64,000 nucleotides of DNA from Marinobacter sp. JH2 (GTDB lineage: Bacteria; Pseudomonadota; Gammaproteobacteria; Pseudomonadales; Oleiphilaceae), in NCBI RefSeq assembly GCF_004353225.1, contig NZ_CP037934.1:248001-312000 (forward strand). The letters are read 5' to 3'. Position numbers and translations under genes: made by a program. Each line of letters starts with the position of its first letter. Position 1 is the first letter of the stretch. Under the pieces are notes generated by a model. The model worked only from the letters and a program-made list of their open reading frames with translations. It was not told where the DNA came from and made no database searches. Positions 16,424 through 25,211 of this stretch are shown one piece after another.

Positions 16424-17716
16424 TCAGAATGCGTGGCCGGCATCGTCAGGGGACAAGGCTTCAATACCGAGTTGGCGTGCGGCTTGTTCAATGGAACCGG
16501 TTTGTTCAACAAGCGCCATAATCGCATTATTGACGATTTGCGCACCCTGGGTGTTGCCCGGCGCGATCATAGTATCAAAGGCCATTGGGTTTTCGCTGCT
16601 TTCCGCGTGTGCTTTCAGTTGCCCCAAGGCTTTCATAGATGCATCCAACTGAGCGTTCAGGCGGGCATCCAATTCAGGATTGTTGGCTTCCACGAGATCA
16701 GACAATGACGGGCCGCTGACCTCGCTGCCGTCGGCCCGGCGGTAGGTGCCGGTGTAAACGTTCTGGATACCTTGGCCATTGTAGTAATGGGAGTTATGAG
16801 TGTTGTCGCTAAAGCAATCGTGCTCGTCTTCGTAAGAGTTGGCTTCCAGAGCCACTTTCATGCGCTCGCCTGCCAATTCACCCAGAGACAAAGAACCCAT
16901 GCCAAACAGCATTTTCTGTACCGCTTCGTCTACATCGCCGTTTGTCAGTTCGTTGCGGTAGTTGTTTGCGCTGCCTGGGGCCCATTGCGCCACCATCCAT
17001 TCCAGATCGGAAACCAGAAGATCTGTTACCGCATCCAGGTAGTCACCACGGCGTTCACAGTTGCCGTTGGTGCAGTCAGAACCTGTTGCGTAATCGGTAA
17101 CAGGGCGCTCACCGGCACCTTGTTCGAAGCCGTGCTGATCTTGGCCCCACAGCAGAAATTCGACCGCGTGGTAGCCGGTGGCTACGTTGGCTTCGGACCC
17201 TCCAATTTCGTTTAGATCCGCGAGCAGTTCCGGAGTCAATACGGTTGTGTTCAGGGTTTTTCCGCCCACGTTCACGCTTGTGTTTGCTATGAGATTGGCC
17301 GTTGCGCCCGCGTTGCCCAATTCGTACTGGTAATCGTCGGTTTTGACGTAATCGATCAGTCCTTCATCCAGCGGCCACGCGTTCAGCTGGCCTTCCCAGT
17401 CGTCTACGATGGTGTTGCCGAAACGAAACACTTCCGTTTGCTGGTAGGGCACACGAGCTGCCAGCCAGGCTTCTTTAGCTGCTTGCAGATTGGCTTCTGA
17501 GGGATTGGCAATCAGCTGATCGGTGGCTTTATCCAGAGCCTTAGCCGTAATCAGCGCATCTTGGTAATTGGCGTGGGCCACATCCGCATAGTGGGAAACC
17601 ACAGAGGCTTTGGTGACCGGCTCAGTCTCGGCGGCGGAATTGTTGAGAGCGCAACCTGTGGAAAGGGTGGCGGCAATAGTAAGGGCTAGTGGAGCCGGGC
17701 GGAACAAAGCGGTCAT
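16424..17716 (-). CDS. Imelysin-family lipoprotein (IrpA/IcmP-like)
   Basis: 430 aa. Signal peptide ends in STGC (Cys about 21), a likely lipobox. Imelysin features: WLAARVPYQQTEVFRFGN in the N-terminal repeat, the intact GYHAVEFLLWGQD (GxHxxE) motif, a Cys-containing insertion SDCTNGNCERRGDYL, and ESNSYEDEH-type acidic helix late in the protein. First gene of the four-gene minus-strand operon. In Pseudomonas aeruginosa the equivalent cluster includes the insulin-cleaving metalloprotease IcmP. Iron repression is expected by analogy; the upstream 178 bp shows only a weak Fur-like match. Confidence 0.9.
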   Translation of the reverse strand: MTALFRPAPLALTIAATLSTGCALNNSAAETEPVTKASVVSHYADVAHANYQDALITAKALDKATDQLIANPSEANLQAAKEAWLAARVPYQQTEVFRFGNTIVDDWEGQLNAWPLDEGLIDYVKTDDYQYELGNAGATANLIANTSVNVGGKTLNTTVLTPELLADLNEIGGSEANVATGYHAVEFLLWGQDQHGFEQGAGERPVTDYATGSDCTNGNCERRGDYLDAVTDLLVSDLEWMVAQWAPGSANNYRNELTNGDVDEAVQKMLFGMGSLSLGELAGERMKVALEANSYEDEHDCFSDNTHNSHYYNGQGIQNVYTGTYRRADGSEVSGPSLSDLVEANNPELDARLNAQLDASMKALGQLKAHAESSENPMAFDTMIAPGNTQGAQIVNNAIMALVEQTGSIEQAARQLGIEALSPDDAGHAF

Positions 17717-17894
17717 TGGAAACTCCGAGCATTGTGGGTGTGACTAGCAATAGGAAGTATTAGCGTTTGCATTATGAGGGGGTGAGCAACGTTGAAGCAA
17801 GATTTTTTGATTTGTAGCGACACTGGACGTTTGCAGGGAGTTGTTTGTGCGGGGTGTCTGCGGCTTAATAGGTGGCTGGAATCAGGAGCCTGAC

Positions 17895-18734
17895 ATGTTG
17901 AGTTATCTTCACGCCTTTCACGCAGGAAATTTTGCAGATGTTCAGAAGCACGCCGCATTGACCTTGGCGCTGGTCATGATGCAAACCAAGAAAACCGCCA
18001 TCGCGTGTTTTGATACTCACGCCGGCAGTGCGATCTATGATCTGACCAGTGAACGGGCTAGAAAAACAGCTGAAGCTGATGCCGGTATCCACCACTTGTG
18101 GTCGTTACGTGGAAAGTTGAAATCACCCGACTGGCAGCCAATGGTGGAGTTGTTGGGCCGCGTAAACAAAGGTTCGGACACTTTGTCTTTGTACCCCGGC
18201 TCGCCCGCCTGGCTGGCGAATTTTGGTCGGCCCGGAGATGCGATTGCTGCGTTTGAATTGCACCCGACCGAGGGGAAGCATTTGGAAACATGGGGCGAGA
18301 AGAACGGTGTTCGCGTTCAGAATGAAGATGGATTGAACGGGTTGTTAAAGTGTTTGCCACCCGCCCAGCCCCGGCTGCTAACGCTGATCGACCCGTCTTA
18401 TGAAGTGAAAGATGAATACGGCCAGGTCGTGAAGACTTTGACGCACGCCTGGAAGAAATGTCGCCACGGTGTATTTCTGATTTGGTACCCCATTCTGACC
18501 AGCGGCCTGCATCAACAATTGATTGCAGGCGTGGAGGGCAGTGGCGTACGAAAAGTGCTGCGTAGCGAAGTGATGCTCGATCAGCCACCGGGGCGTGGCA
18601 TGGTTGGTTCTGGCATGTTGGTGGTTAATCCACCATGGGGCTTCGATCAGCGGCTTAGCGATATGCTGGCGGAGCTTGAGGGTGAGGCTAGACTAGGACT
18701 GTCGGCCAGTCTTTCTTGGCTGGTACCCGAATAA
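17895..18734 (+). CDS. rlmJ: 23S rRNA (adenine(2030)-N(6))-methyltransferase
   Basis: 279 aa, almost the same length as E. coli RlmJ. I start at ATG 17895, giving MLSYLHAFHAGNFADVQKH, the conserved RlmJ N-terminus, with AGGAG 7 nt upstream; an upstream GTG would add 18 atypical residues. The Rossmann SAM-binding part includes ACFDTHAGSAIYDL; the catalytic loop reads LIDPSYEVKDEY, where the textbook motif is DPPY. The enzyme methylates A2030 of 23S rRNA before ribosome assembly. Downstream genes follow at 18 bp, so it may be co-transcribed with the unknown gene and MscS channel. Confidence 0.93.
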   Translation: MLSYLHAFHAGNFADVQKHAALTLALVMMQTKKTAIACFDTHAGSAIYDLTSERARKTAEADAGIHHLWSLRGKLKSPDWQPMVELLGRVNKGSDTLSLYPGSPAWLANFGRPGDAIAAFELHPTEGKHLETWGEKNGVRVQNEDGLNGLLKCLPPAQPRLLTLIDPSYEVKDEYGQVVKTLTHAWKKCRHGVFLIWYPILTSGLHQQLIAGVEGSGVRKVLRSEVMLDQPPGRGMVGSGMLVVNPPWGFDQRLSDMLAELEGEARLGLSASLSWLVPE

Positions 18735-18752
18735 CACGACGGGAGACATTTT

Positions 18753-19964
18753 TTGGCGACGGAAAAGGATACAGAGCAATCCTGCCTGCCGGGCGGCTTG
18801 ATACCCTTGGACCAGTGGAGTGCGCCGGATGTGTCGGTACACAAAACGCTGCGCGCTGGGGTCAAAGACATTCTGGAGCAACTGCGTTCAGGGCTTACAC
18901 CCGAAAGCGAAGCCTTTGAAAGTCTGGATGACTTACCTTCCTTATCTGAAAAAAAGTTGAAGCGGTACGCGCCGGAACCGGATGCCTCGGCTCTGGCATC
19001 GGCCATTCTGGTACAGCTCGAAGCACTGCGCCAGCAAGGTGTTCACAATCGCCGGGTGAGCTTTATTGTCGCGCCTCCGTTTTCAGGGGTAACTGACGCT
19101 CTTTTGACCTTGCCCGCACGAGTCATCGAGCCACCGGATAATCTGTTGATGACGGAGCAAGATGCCGACCGTTGGTGGGATGATCAGCTGGGTGATGGCG
19201 ACTGGGTGGTGCCTGAACTCGCGAACTTTTGGTTGCGCCACCGCTCAGGCTTGAACCTGTTGAAGTCGTTTTTTGCTCGCGTTGCGCTGGACAGCGCCGG
19301 CCGCGGTATTGTGGCGTGTTCGAGTTGGTGCTGGCAGTTCTGGATTAGATATTGGCCAGAGATACACGTAAGCCCTTTAACTCTGGCCCCTCTGGATTCG
19401 GAACGATTAACGGGCTGGCTGGATTTTTTGGCCCATGGTGGCAATGGGCGATCACTGACGGCGCGCATGACCAACGATGGTCTTTTTGTATTACCACCCC
19501 AAACTGATGCCTCCAACGCCAAATACAGTTGCTTTACTCAGGACCTTGCCAATGCCGCCAGAGGTAATCGGGGTGTTGCGCATGCAATTTGGCAGCGGGC
19601 ATTGCGGGCAAAGCCGGAAGAGGATGCGGAACAGGACGAAGGGGCGGCAAGCGCTGGTAAAACTGCTGAGTGCTGGGTCGTGCCGTTTGATCAGTTAAGC
19701 CTGCCTGGTGTGCCACAGGGCTCCGGCCAGCAAGCCGGGATTGTGCTACACGCCATTATGCTGCACAGCCAATTAACCATTGATTCGCTGGAGCGGGTCA
19801 CGGGCATTGCGAACCGTGAGTTGAAATTGCTTTTGTCCCGCTTTCTCAGGGCAGATCTGATCGTGCAGGATGAAACCACGCAAGCGTATCGGCCAACCTC
19901 GTTGGGCTACCCGTCCGTTCGCAAGTATCTGCAGGCTCGAGGATTTTCGGTAGACGGGTTCTAG
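18753..19964 (+). CDS. Unrecognised protein: degenerate P-loop-like N-domain and C-terminal winged helix
   Basis: 403 aa, TTG start with GGGAG 7 nt upstream. I do not recognise the family. Residues ~110-120 read VSFIVAPPFSGVTDALLTLPAR, a strand-loop-helix placed like a Walker A but with the Lys lost. Around 185-200, ALDSAGRGIVACSSWCWQFWIRYWP looks like a Walker-B/sensor strand of an ATPase core, without the usual acidic residues. Residues 335-390 (LTIDSLERVTGIANRELKLLLSRFLRADLI) form a clear winged-helix. The N-terminal ~95 residues are polar and helical. No signal peptide or membrane segment. It lies 9 bp before an MscS channel and 18 bp after rlmJ. Function unknown. Confidence 0.7.
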   Translation: MATEKDTEQSCLPGGLIPLDQWSAPDVSVHKTLRAGVKDILEQLRSGLTPESEAFESLDDLPSLSEKKLKRYAPEPDASALASAILVQLEALRQQGVHNRRVSFIVAPPFSGVTDALLTLPARVIEPPDNLLMTEQDADRWWDDQLGDGDWVVPELANFWLRHRSGLNLLKSFFARVALDSAGRGIVACSSWCWQFWIRYWPEIHVSPLTLAPLDSERLTGWLDFLAHGGNGRSLTARMTNDGLFVLPPQTDASNAKYSCFTQDLANAARGNRGVAHAIWQRALRAKPEEDAEQDEGAASAGKTAECWVVPFDQLSLPGVPQGSGQQAGIVLHAIMLHSQLTIDSLERVTGIANRELKLLLSRFLRADLIVQDETTQAYRPTSLGYPSVRKYLQARGFSVDGF

Positions 19965-19973
19965 GAGCACAGA

Positions 19974-20774
19974 ATGGAAGAATTGGGTCTAAAAGACGCA
20001 CTGTCCACTATCACGTCCGGCGCGATCGTTGAAGCCATTGTTGTGGTGGTGCTGGCTTCATTGCTGATTATAGCGGTTCAAAAACTGCTGCCTATGTTGG
20101 CACATAAGTTAACCGGCAAGCCCAGATTGTATTTGTTGGCGATGGTGCCACTGCTTCGGCTGGTGATCATCGTCTTGACCATTGTGATGGTGGTGCCGAT
20201 TCTGGTGGAGCCGTCATTCGAAAATATGCTCGCGATTTTTGGGGCGCTGGGGTTGGCGTTGGGCTTTGCGTTTAAAGACTACGCCAACAGCCTGATTGCT
20301 GGAATCGTCACGTTATACGAAATGCCTTACCGGCCGGGGGACTGGATTGAGATCAATGGTCAGTATGGCGAAGTGCGCGCAATCGGTACGCGAGCAGCAG
20401 AAATTGTCACGCTGGATGATACGGTTGTTGTGATTCCCCATGGTTTGCTGTGGAACAACCTGCTGGCAAACGGTAACGATGGAAGTGACAACCTGATGTG
20501 CGTTGCAGAACTGTATCTTGAACCCAATCATGATGTTGTGCGTATGCGCGAATTGTTTCGCGATGTAATTTATACCTGTCCTCTCACCAAAACCTATCAG
20601 CCGGTTGTCGTTGCTGTGTTGGCAACGGATATGGGGATGAAGTATCGCTTGAAAGCTTACCCGTTAACGCCGGGTGACCAAACCCGATTTATCGCGGACC
20701 TGACCGCTCGTGCAGCCGACGTTTGTGCGGCCGAAGATGTCAAAATGATCTCTCGACCATTGCTGTGGCAGTGA
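19974..20774 (+). CDS. Small MscS-family mechanosensitive channel
   Basis: 266 aa, close to the size of E. coli MscS (286). Three hydrophobic segments (about 20-40, 52-80, 84-112). The pore-lining third segment is Gly/Ala rich (AIFGALGLALGFAFKDYANSLIAGIVTLYE), and the beta domain signature PYRPGDWIEINGQYGEVRAIGTRAAEI follows. The C-terminal alpha/beta domain is present. It probably releases solutes on hypo-osmotic shock at the inner membrane. The 9-bp gap to the preceding unknown gene suggests joint transcription and perhaps joint function. Confidence 0.92.
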   Translation: MEELGLKDALSTITSGAIVEAIVVVVLASLLIIAVQKLLPMLAHKLTGKPRLYLLAMVPLLRLVIIVLTIVMVVPILVEPSFENMLAIFGALGLALGFAFKDYANSLIAGIVTLYEMPYRPGDWIEINGQYGEVRAIGTRAAEIVTLDDTVVVIPHGLLWNNLLANGNDGSDNLMCVAELYLEPNHDVVRMRELFRDVIYTCPLTKTYQPVVVAVLATDMGMKYRLKAYPLTPGDQTRFIADLTARAADVCAAEDVKMISRPLLWQ

Positions 20775-20776
20775 CA

Positions 20777-20801
20777 TAAAAAAGCCCCGCGAAAGCGGGG
20801 C
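20777..20801 (-). terminator. Terminator of the DUF4168 gene
   Basis: GCCCCGC (20784-20790), loop GAAA, GCGGGGC (20795-20801); read on the minus strand it is followed by TTTTTT. It lies 26 bp beyond the stop at 20827 and 2 bp beyond the MscS stop, so it may also affect the plus strand as a stem only. Confidence 0.85.
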
Positions 20802-20826
20802 AACGGATGAACGCTGGGCAGTGGGG

Positions 20827-21231
20827 TTACATCAGCGCATCAACGCGTGTGCGGATTTTAGGCTCGCTGCTGTAAGCGGTCGCGATGGCGTTGTAAGTGG
20901 AGATCTCGATACCTGCGTCCTGAATGGCAGAAACCATTTTGTCGTTTGCTTTCATTTGAAGCTCTTGAGCTTTCTGCTGGGAATCCGCGGCTTCAATCTT
21001 CTCAATGTACTCTTCCCGAACTTCCATCACCTGGTCTTGAGCTTCGATGAACTCTTTCAGTTGAGCATCGCTGAAATTGGTGCTTTGGGTGCCGGCAGCA
21101 GCTGGATCAGAATAGCCTGGGCTTTGCGTCTGTGGATTGGCTGGATTTTGCTGCCCTTCTTGCTGCGCCATGGTTGGCGTGGCGGCCAGTAGTGCCAGAG
21201 ATGCCGTTACGGAAACAAGTAGCTTATTCAT
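20827..21231 (-). CDS. DUF4168-domain secreted protein
   Basis: 134 aa from ATG 21231, chosen because AAGGAGCC precedes it and it opens a clean signal peptide cleaved near TMAQ. The mature protein is Gln/Pro/Asn rich at first (QQEGQQNPANPQTQSPGYS) and then a helical DUF4168 domain (FSDAQLKEFIEAQDQVMEVREEY, KIRTRVDALM). This small periplasmic or secreted domain has no assigned function. It is divergent from the two-component operon at 21458. Confidence 0.82.
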   Translation of the reverse strand: MNKLLVSVTASLALLAATPTMAQQEGQQNPANPQTQSPGYSDPAAAGTQSTNFSDAQLKEFIEAQDQVMEVREEYIEKIEAADSQQKAQELQMKANDKMVSAIQDAGIEISTYNAIATAYSSEPKIRTRVDALM

Positions 21232-21415
21232 AAATGAGGCTCCTTTCGCTTCATTGTGCTGGGACGACATGTTGCAACGTCCCGTTTCTGTGGATGTCAC
21301 GCTAGTATTTGCAGGCATCATGCCAATCTGTTTTTTCTTTTAACTCGTTTAAAATCAACGGGTTGGGCATTCTAATGGTTAATCGTTGGTAATGAAGGTT
21401 GTGGCAAAATGCCTC

Positions 21416-21440
21416 ATGTGTCAGAAATGCTGTGACACAT
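21416..21440. promoter_or_regulatory. Inverted repeat ATGTGTCA-N9-TGACACAT upstream of the two-component operon
   Basis: Perfect 8-bp arms (21416-21423, 21433-21440) with a 9-nt spacer, ending 17 bp before the histidine kinase start. The form TGTG..N..CACA resembles binding sites of NtrC-type activators, so autoregulation by the response regulator at 22924 is possible. It could instead be a 5' UTR hairpin. No protein binding is shown by sequence. Confidence 0.4.
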
Positions 21441-21457
21441 AGGTACAGGAGCCCGTT

Positions 21458-22927
21458 ATGTTTCCTTTTAGCCGGCGCCTTCGGAATATGTTCCGGTCGC
21501 TTCAGCTGACCCTGGTTCTGAGCATTGTGGTGCCGCTGGTTTTATTCAGCGGTATCGCCATTTACATCGGCATGGGGGCGGTCGAAAAAGCGCTGAATGA
21601 TCGCTTACGAGAAGACCTGGAGCTGGTTGCGCAAGCCGTAAGCGGGCCGGTTTCCAACGCTTTGGCGCAAGGTAATGAACTGGTGCTGGGAGAGTCGCTG
21701 AAGTCCATTTTTCAGATTGGCCGCATATCCGGTGCGTCGGTGTTCGATGAAAACAGCGATCGGGTCGCTAGTTTAGGTGTCGCTGATACCGACGTGTCCA
21801 ACAGTGCGAGCGCTGAAAAAGTCATCGCCAGCGGGAAACTGGGCGGGGCATTCCGCCGGGTAGATGGCGAATCGGTGTTCTCCCATTTTACGCCTTTGGT
21901 GGGGGTAGATGGCCGCATTCAAGGGCTGCTTCAGGTTACTCGAAAACGCAGCGATTTCCACGATCTGGTGGCCTCGTCTCGCTGGTGGGCGGTTACTATC
22001 TGGACTGCGTTTTCCTTCATGATGATTGTGGTGGTCGTGCTGGGGCATTACGGAACGGTGGGGCGACATGTCAGCCGTTTACTTGAAAATATGGCTGGCC
22101 TGGCGCCCGGGCATTGGCTATTGGCTGTTCCGCCCTCTGGCCCTCGGGAGCTTCGCCAGATTCACCACGGTATTCTGAAGCTAGGCCGACGCATGGCCGC
22201 GGCAGAATCGGAAATTGAAGGGCGCATTGCACGAGAGCGAGCCCTGGCTGAGCAATTGGAATATCAGGAAAAGGTGGCAATGATTGGTCGTGTAGCCGGC
22301 GGTGTGGCGCATGAGCTAGGTGCCCCTTTGAACGTCATTCAAGGGCGTGCCCGCATTCTTGCGCGCTCGGGGCTACCGGACACACAGCAACGCCATCTTG
22401 CGGATATTGAACATCAGGTCACGCGTATGACCACAATCATCCAGCAGCTATTGGATTGTTTTCGTCACGTGCCGGATTCTCGCCGCTCTTTGGACCTGTC
22501 ATCGGTTCTTGCCGATGTTATGACTTGGGTTTCAGAAGATAGCCGTTGCACTACGCCAGTGCTGGAGACTGAGGGCCTTGAACAGGCGATGGCCGTGCAA
22601 GCAGAGCCTTTGCGAGTGGGACTGGCTTGCCTGAATGTGATTCGAAATGCTTGCCAGGCGGCTCAGAGCCAATTGAAAGTGTCGGCCCACGAAGCGGGTG
22701 ATTGCTGGGAGGTACGCGTGGACGATGATGGCCCGGGTATATCGGAAGAACACCGCGCAAGGGTATTCGAACCCTTCTACAGTACACGCGCCGCAGGCGA
22801 GGGAACAGGCCTTGGTCTTGCCGTGGTTAGCAGTGTTCTGAAAGAGCATGGGGGCCGGGTAGAGGTGAGTGACAGTGAGTTGGGCGGCTGTCGAATGAGT
22901 CTATATTTTCCGAAGGAGGCGACATGA
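21458..22927 (+). CDS. Membrane sensor histidine kinase
   Basis: 489 aa. Two transmembrane segments (about 18-38 and 176-197) bracket a ~140-residue periplasmic sensor (double-Cache-like by layout). The cytoplasmic part has a linker helix, a HisKA region GRVAGGVAHELGAPLNVIQG with the phosphorylated His at about 285, an N-box NACQAA, a G1 box VDDDGPGI, an F-box FEPFYST and a G2 box GTGLGLAVV. The HELGAPL variant of HExxxPL is typical of NtrB/DctB-like kinases that pair with sigma54 regulators. Its stop overlaps the regulator start (ATGA). Ligand unknown. Confidence 0.93.
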   Translation: MFPFSRRLRNMFRSLQLTLVLSIVVPLVLFSGIAIYIGMGAVEKALNDRLREDLELVAQAVSGPVSNALAQGNELVLGESLKSIFQIGRISGASVFDENSDRVASLGVADTDVSNSASAEKVIASGKLGGAFRRVDGESVFSHFTPLVGVDGRIQGLLQVTRKRSDFHDLVASSRWWAVTIWTAFSFMMIVVVVLGHYGTVGRHVSRLLENMAGLAPGHWLLAVPPSGPRELRQIHHGILKLGRRMAAAESEIEGRIARERALAEQLEYQEKVAMIGRVAGGVAHELGAPLNVIQGRARILARSGLPDTQQRHLADIEHQVTRMTTIIQQLLDCFRHVPDSRRSLDLSSVLADVMTWVSEDSRCTTPVLETEGLEQAMAVQAEPLRVGLACLNVIRNACQAAQSQLKVSAHEAGDCWEVRVDDDGPGISEEHRARVFEPFYSTRAAGEGTGLGLAVVSSVLKEHGGRVEVSDSELGGCRMSLYFPKEAT

Positions 22928-24306
22928 TATCGGCAAACGCACCGCTGGTTTTGTTGGTTGAAGATGACCCGAGTCTCGGGCAACTGTTGACCGAGGAGCT
23001 TGAAGCGGATGGCTATGCCGTGGTGGGTGTGGCAACGGTTCAAAACGCACGAAAAGCCTTGAAGGAGCGGCGCCCGGCGCTGATTGTCTCCGACCTTCGG
23101 TTGCCCGATGGCGATGGTATGCAGGTGTTGGCTTTTCAACAAGCAGAACACCCCGGGATTCCTTTTATTGTTATTACCGCCTTCGGCACGGTTGATCAAG
23201 CCGTTGAAGCTTTGCAGGCGGGAGCGGATGATTTTCTGACCAAACCACTGTCTACCGATCACCTGCGCCTGAAAATAAAAAGGCTGCTGGCGCAGGCCGA
23301 TATTAACCGGCAACTGGCCGAGATTCAGTCCCGCCAATACGGTGATTTGAATATGGGATTGGTGGGTGGCAGTTCAGCAATGGAGCGTTTGCGAAGTGAA
23401 ATCCGGCAGGTTTCAGTTAGTCAGGCTGCCGTCCTTATTCATGGTGAAAGTGGCACTGGGAAAGAGTTGGTTGCCCATGCTATCCATAACCAGAGTGAAC
23501 GATCGGGCAAGGCCTTCTTGGCGGTGAACTGCGCGGGTATTCCGCCGGACCTGATGGAAAGCGAATTCTTTGGCCATGAAGCCGGCGCTTTTACCGGTGC
23601 ACAGCAGGCACGAAAAGGGTTATTTGCTGAAGCCAGCGGCGGCACTTTGTTGCTGGATGAGATTGGCGAGATGCCCATGTCGCTACAGGCCAAGCTGCTG
23701 CGGGTGTTGCAGGAAGGTGCGATTAAACCCGTTGGCGCAGACCACGAAGAGGCCGTCGATGTACGCATCTTGGCGTCCACTCACGTCGATTTGATGAAGG
23801 CGGTTGAGGAGGGGGCGTTCCGGGAAGACCTCTATTACCGGCTTGAAACACTGTCTCTTTCTGTTCCGCCGTTGCGGGAACGGGGCGAAGACGTAGAGTT
23901 GCTAGCCATGCACTTTCTTAAGGAAGCATGCCTTAGGCATGGTCGCGGCTTTATCAAGTTTAGTGAGGTAACGCTGCGAGTGCTTAGGGATTATCCGTTC
24001 CCCGGCAACGTTCGGGAGCTTTCCAGCGCCATCGAGAGGGCGGTAACGTTTTGTGATGGTGATACCATCCAGCCGGAACACTTGCCTGAGCGTATCCGTA
24101 AGCGACAAGGAAGTTTTCAGGCAAGTACGATAGACCCGGAGGATACAAATATCCCAGAATGGCCTACCTTGGAGACCCTGCAGCAAAATTACGTACGCCA
24201 AGTGATGAGCGCGGTTGAGGGCAACAAACGTCGCGCAGCGCAAATACTGGGTATTAACAGACGAACTCTTTACCGTTGGCTGGAATCCACTCTGGAGCAG
24301 AAGTGA
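22924..24306 (+). CDS. NtrC-family sigma54-dependent response regulator
   Basis: 460 aa. Receiver domain ~8-125 with VEDDPSLG, phospho-Asp about 57 (SDLRLPDGDG) and TKPLS. AAA+ domain has Walker A GESGTGKE (about 174-181), the sigma54-contact GAFTGA loop (about 221-226), GGTLLLDEIGE Walker B and the R-finger region. A Fis-type HTH closes the protein (GNKRRAAQILGINRRTLYRWLE). It activates sigma54 promoters after phosphorylation by the kinase overlapping it. Its stop overlaps the EamA start (TGATG), so the transporter is probably a target or effector. No clear -24/-12 promoter was found by eye in the window. Confidence 0.95.
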   Translation: MISANAPLVLLVEDDPSLGQLLTEELEADGYAVVGVATVQNARKALKERRPALIVSDLRLPDGDGMQVLAFQQAEHPGIPFIVITAFGTVDQAVEALQAGADDFLTKPLSTDHLRLKIKRLLAQADINRQLAEIQSRQYGDLNMGLVGGSSAMERLRSEIRQVSVSQAAVLIHGESGTGKELVAHAIHNQSERSGKAFLAVNCAGIPPDLMESEFFGHEAGAFTGAQQARKGLFAEASGGTLLLDEIGEMPMSLQAKLLRVLQEGAIKPVGADHEEAVDVRILASTHVDLMKAVEEGAFREDLYYRLETLSLSVPPLRERGEDVELLAMHFLKEACLRHGRGFIKFSEVTLRVLRDYPFPGNVRELSSAIERAVTFCDGDTIQPEHLPERIRKRQGSFQASTIDPEDTNIPEWPTLETLQQNYVRQVMSAVEGNKRRAAQILGINRRTLYRWLESTLEQK

Positions 24307-25211
24307 TGAAAAATCAGAAGCAGGCCATGTTGTATGGCCTGGCTACCGTGTTGCTATGGTCAACCGTGGCAACCGCTTTCAAATTGGCGCTGGCGGATTT
24401 GGCGCCCGTGCAGATGTTGCTGGTGGCGTGCTCAGCTTCCATCGTCGTGATGGCGGTCGCATTGGTGATTATGGGGCGGTGGCAGCAGATTTTTCAGCTC
24501 AACAAAACCCAGTACGTGCAATCGATTGGGATGGGCCTAATCAACCCGTGCCTCTATTACTTTCTGTTATTTGGTGCGTTTGATCGGCTGCCTGCGCAGG
24601 AGGCTCAGCCGCTGAACTACACCTGGGCATTGGTGCTGGCCTATCTGTCGGTTCCCTTTCTGGGGCAGAAGCTGCGTCGCATCGACATCTTGGCGGGACT
24701 GGTGTGTTATGCCGGTGTTGTAGCGATAGCGACTCGGGGGGCAGTGACATCGTTGAATTTTTCAGACCCGTTAGGGGTCGCTCTTGCGCTGGGCAGTACG
24801 TTGGTTTGGGCGTCTTACTGGATCATCGCGACCCGAGACACCCGTGATCCTGTTGTCGGGCTGTTCCTGAACTTTTCGTTTGGCCTGCCGGTGATCGTCT
24901 TGGTGTGCTGGTACACAGTTGGGTTCGATTTTTCAGGGATAAAATCGCTCTCAGCCGCGATTTACATCGGTGTCTTTGAAATGGGTATTGCGTTTATTTT
25001 GTGGTCCCAGGCCATGAAAAAAGCCGAAAATACCGCAAAAGTCAGCAATTTAATTTTTATTGCTCCGTTTTTGTCCCTGGTGTTTATTTACTTCATTCTG
25101 GGTGAAGTGATTCTGCCGTCGACCTACATTGGCTTGGTGTTGATTATCGCTGGCTTGTGGCTGCAGCAAAAGAAAGTTCAGGCTCGAACCCAAGGCTTGG
25201 ACCATGGCTGA
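24306..25211 (+). CDS. EamA/DMT-superfamily transporter
   Basis: 301 aa from the ATG overlapping the regulator stop. Ten hydrophobic segments in two EamA repeats; the first starts [26 protein letters not shown], the second [26 protein letters not shown]. Usually such proteins export metabolites or amino acids; substrate cannot be assigned. Translational coupling to the sigma54 regulator suggests it handles the signal sensed by the kinase. The GIY-YIG gene overlaps its end by 8 bp. Confidence 0.87.
   Translation: MKNQKQAMLYGLATVLLWSTVATAFKLALADLAPVQMLLVACSASIVVMAVALVIMGRWQQIFQLNKTQYVQSIGMGLINPCLYYFLLFGAFDRLPAQEAQPLNYTWALVLAYLSVPFLGQKLRRIDILAGLVCYAGVVAIATRGAVTSLNFSDPLGVALALGSTLVWASYWIIATRDTRDPVVGLFLNFSFGLPVIVLVCWYTVGFDFSGIKSLSAAIYIGVFEMGIAFILWSQAMKKAENTAKVSNLIFIAPFLSLVFIYFILGEVILPSTYIGLVLIIAGLWLQQKKVQARTQGLDHG

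Noticed and set aside
17750..17790. Possible Fur box upstream of the imelysin operon
   Set aside because: Best alignment to the 19-bp consensus is about 10 of 19 positions, too weak to call although iron control is expected.
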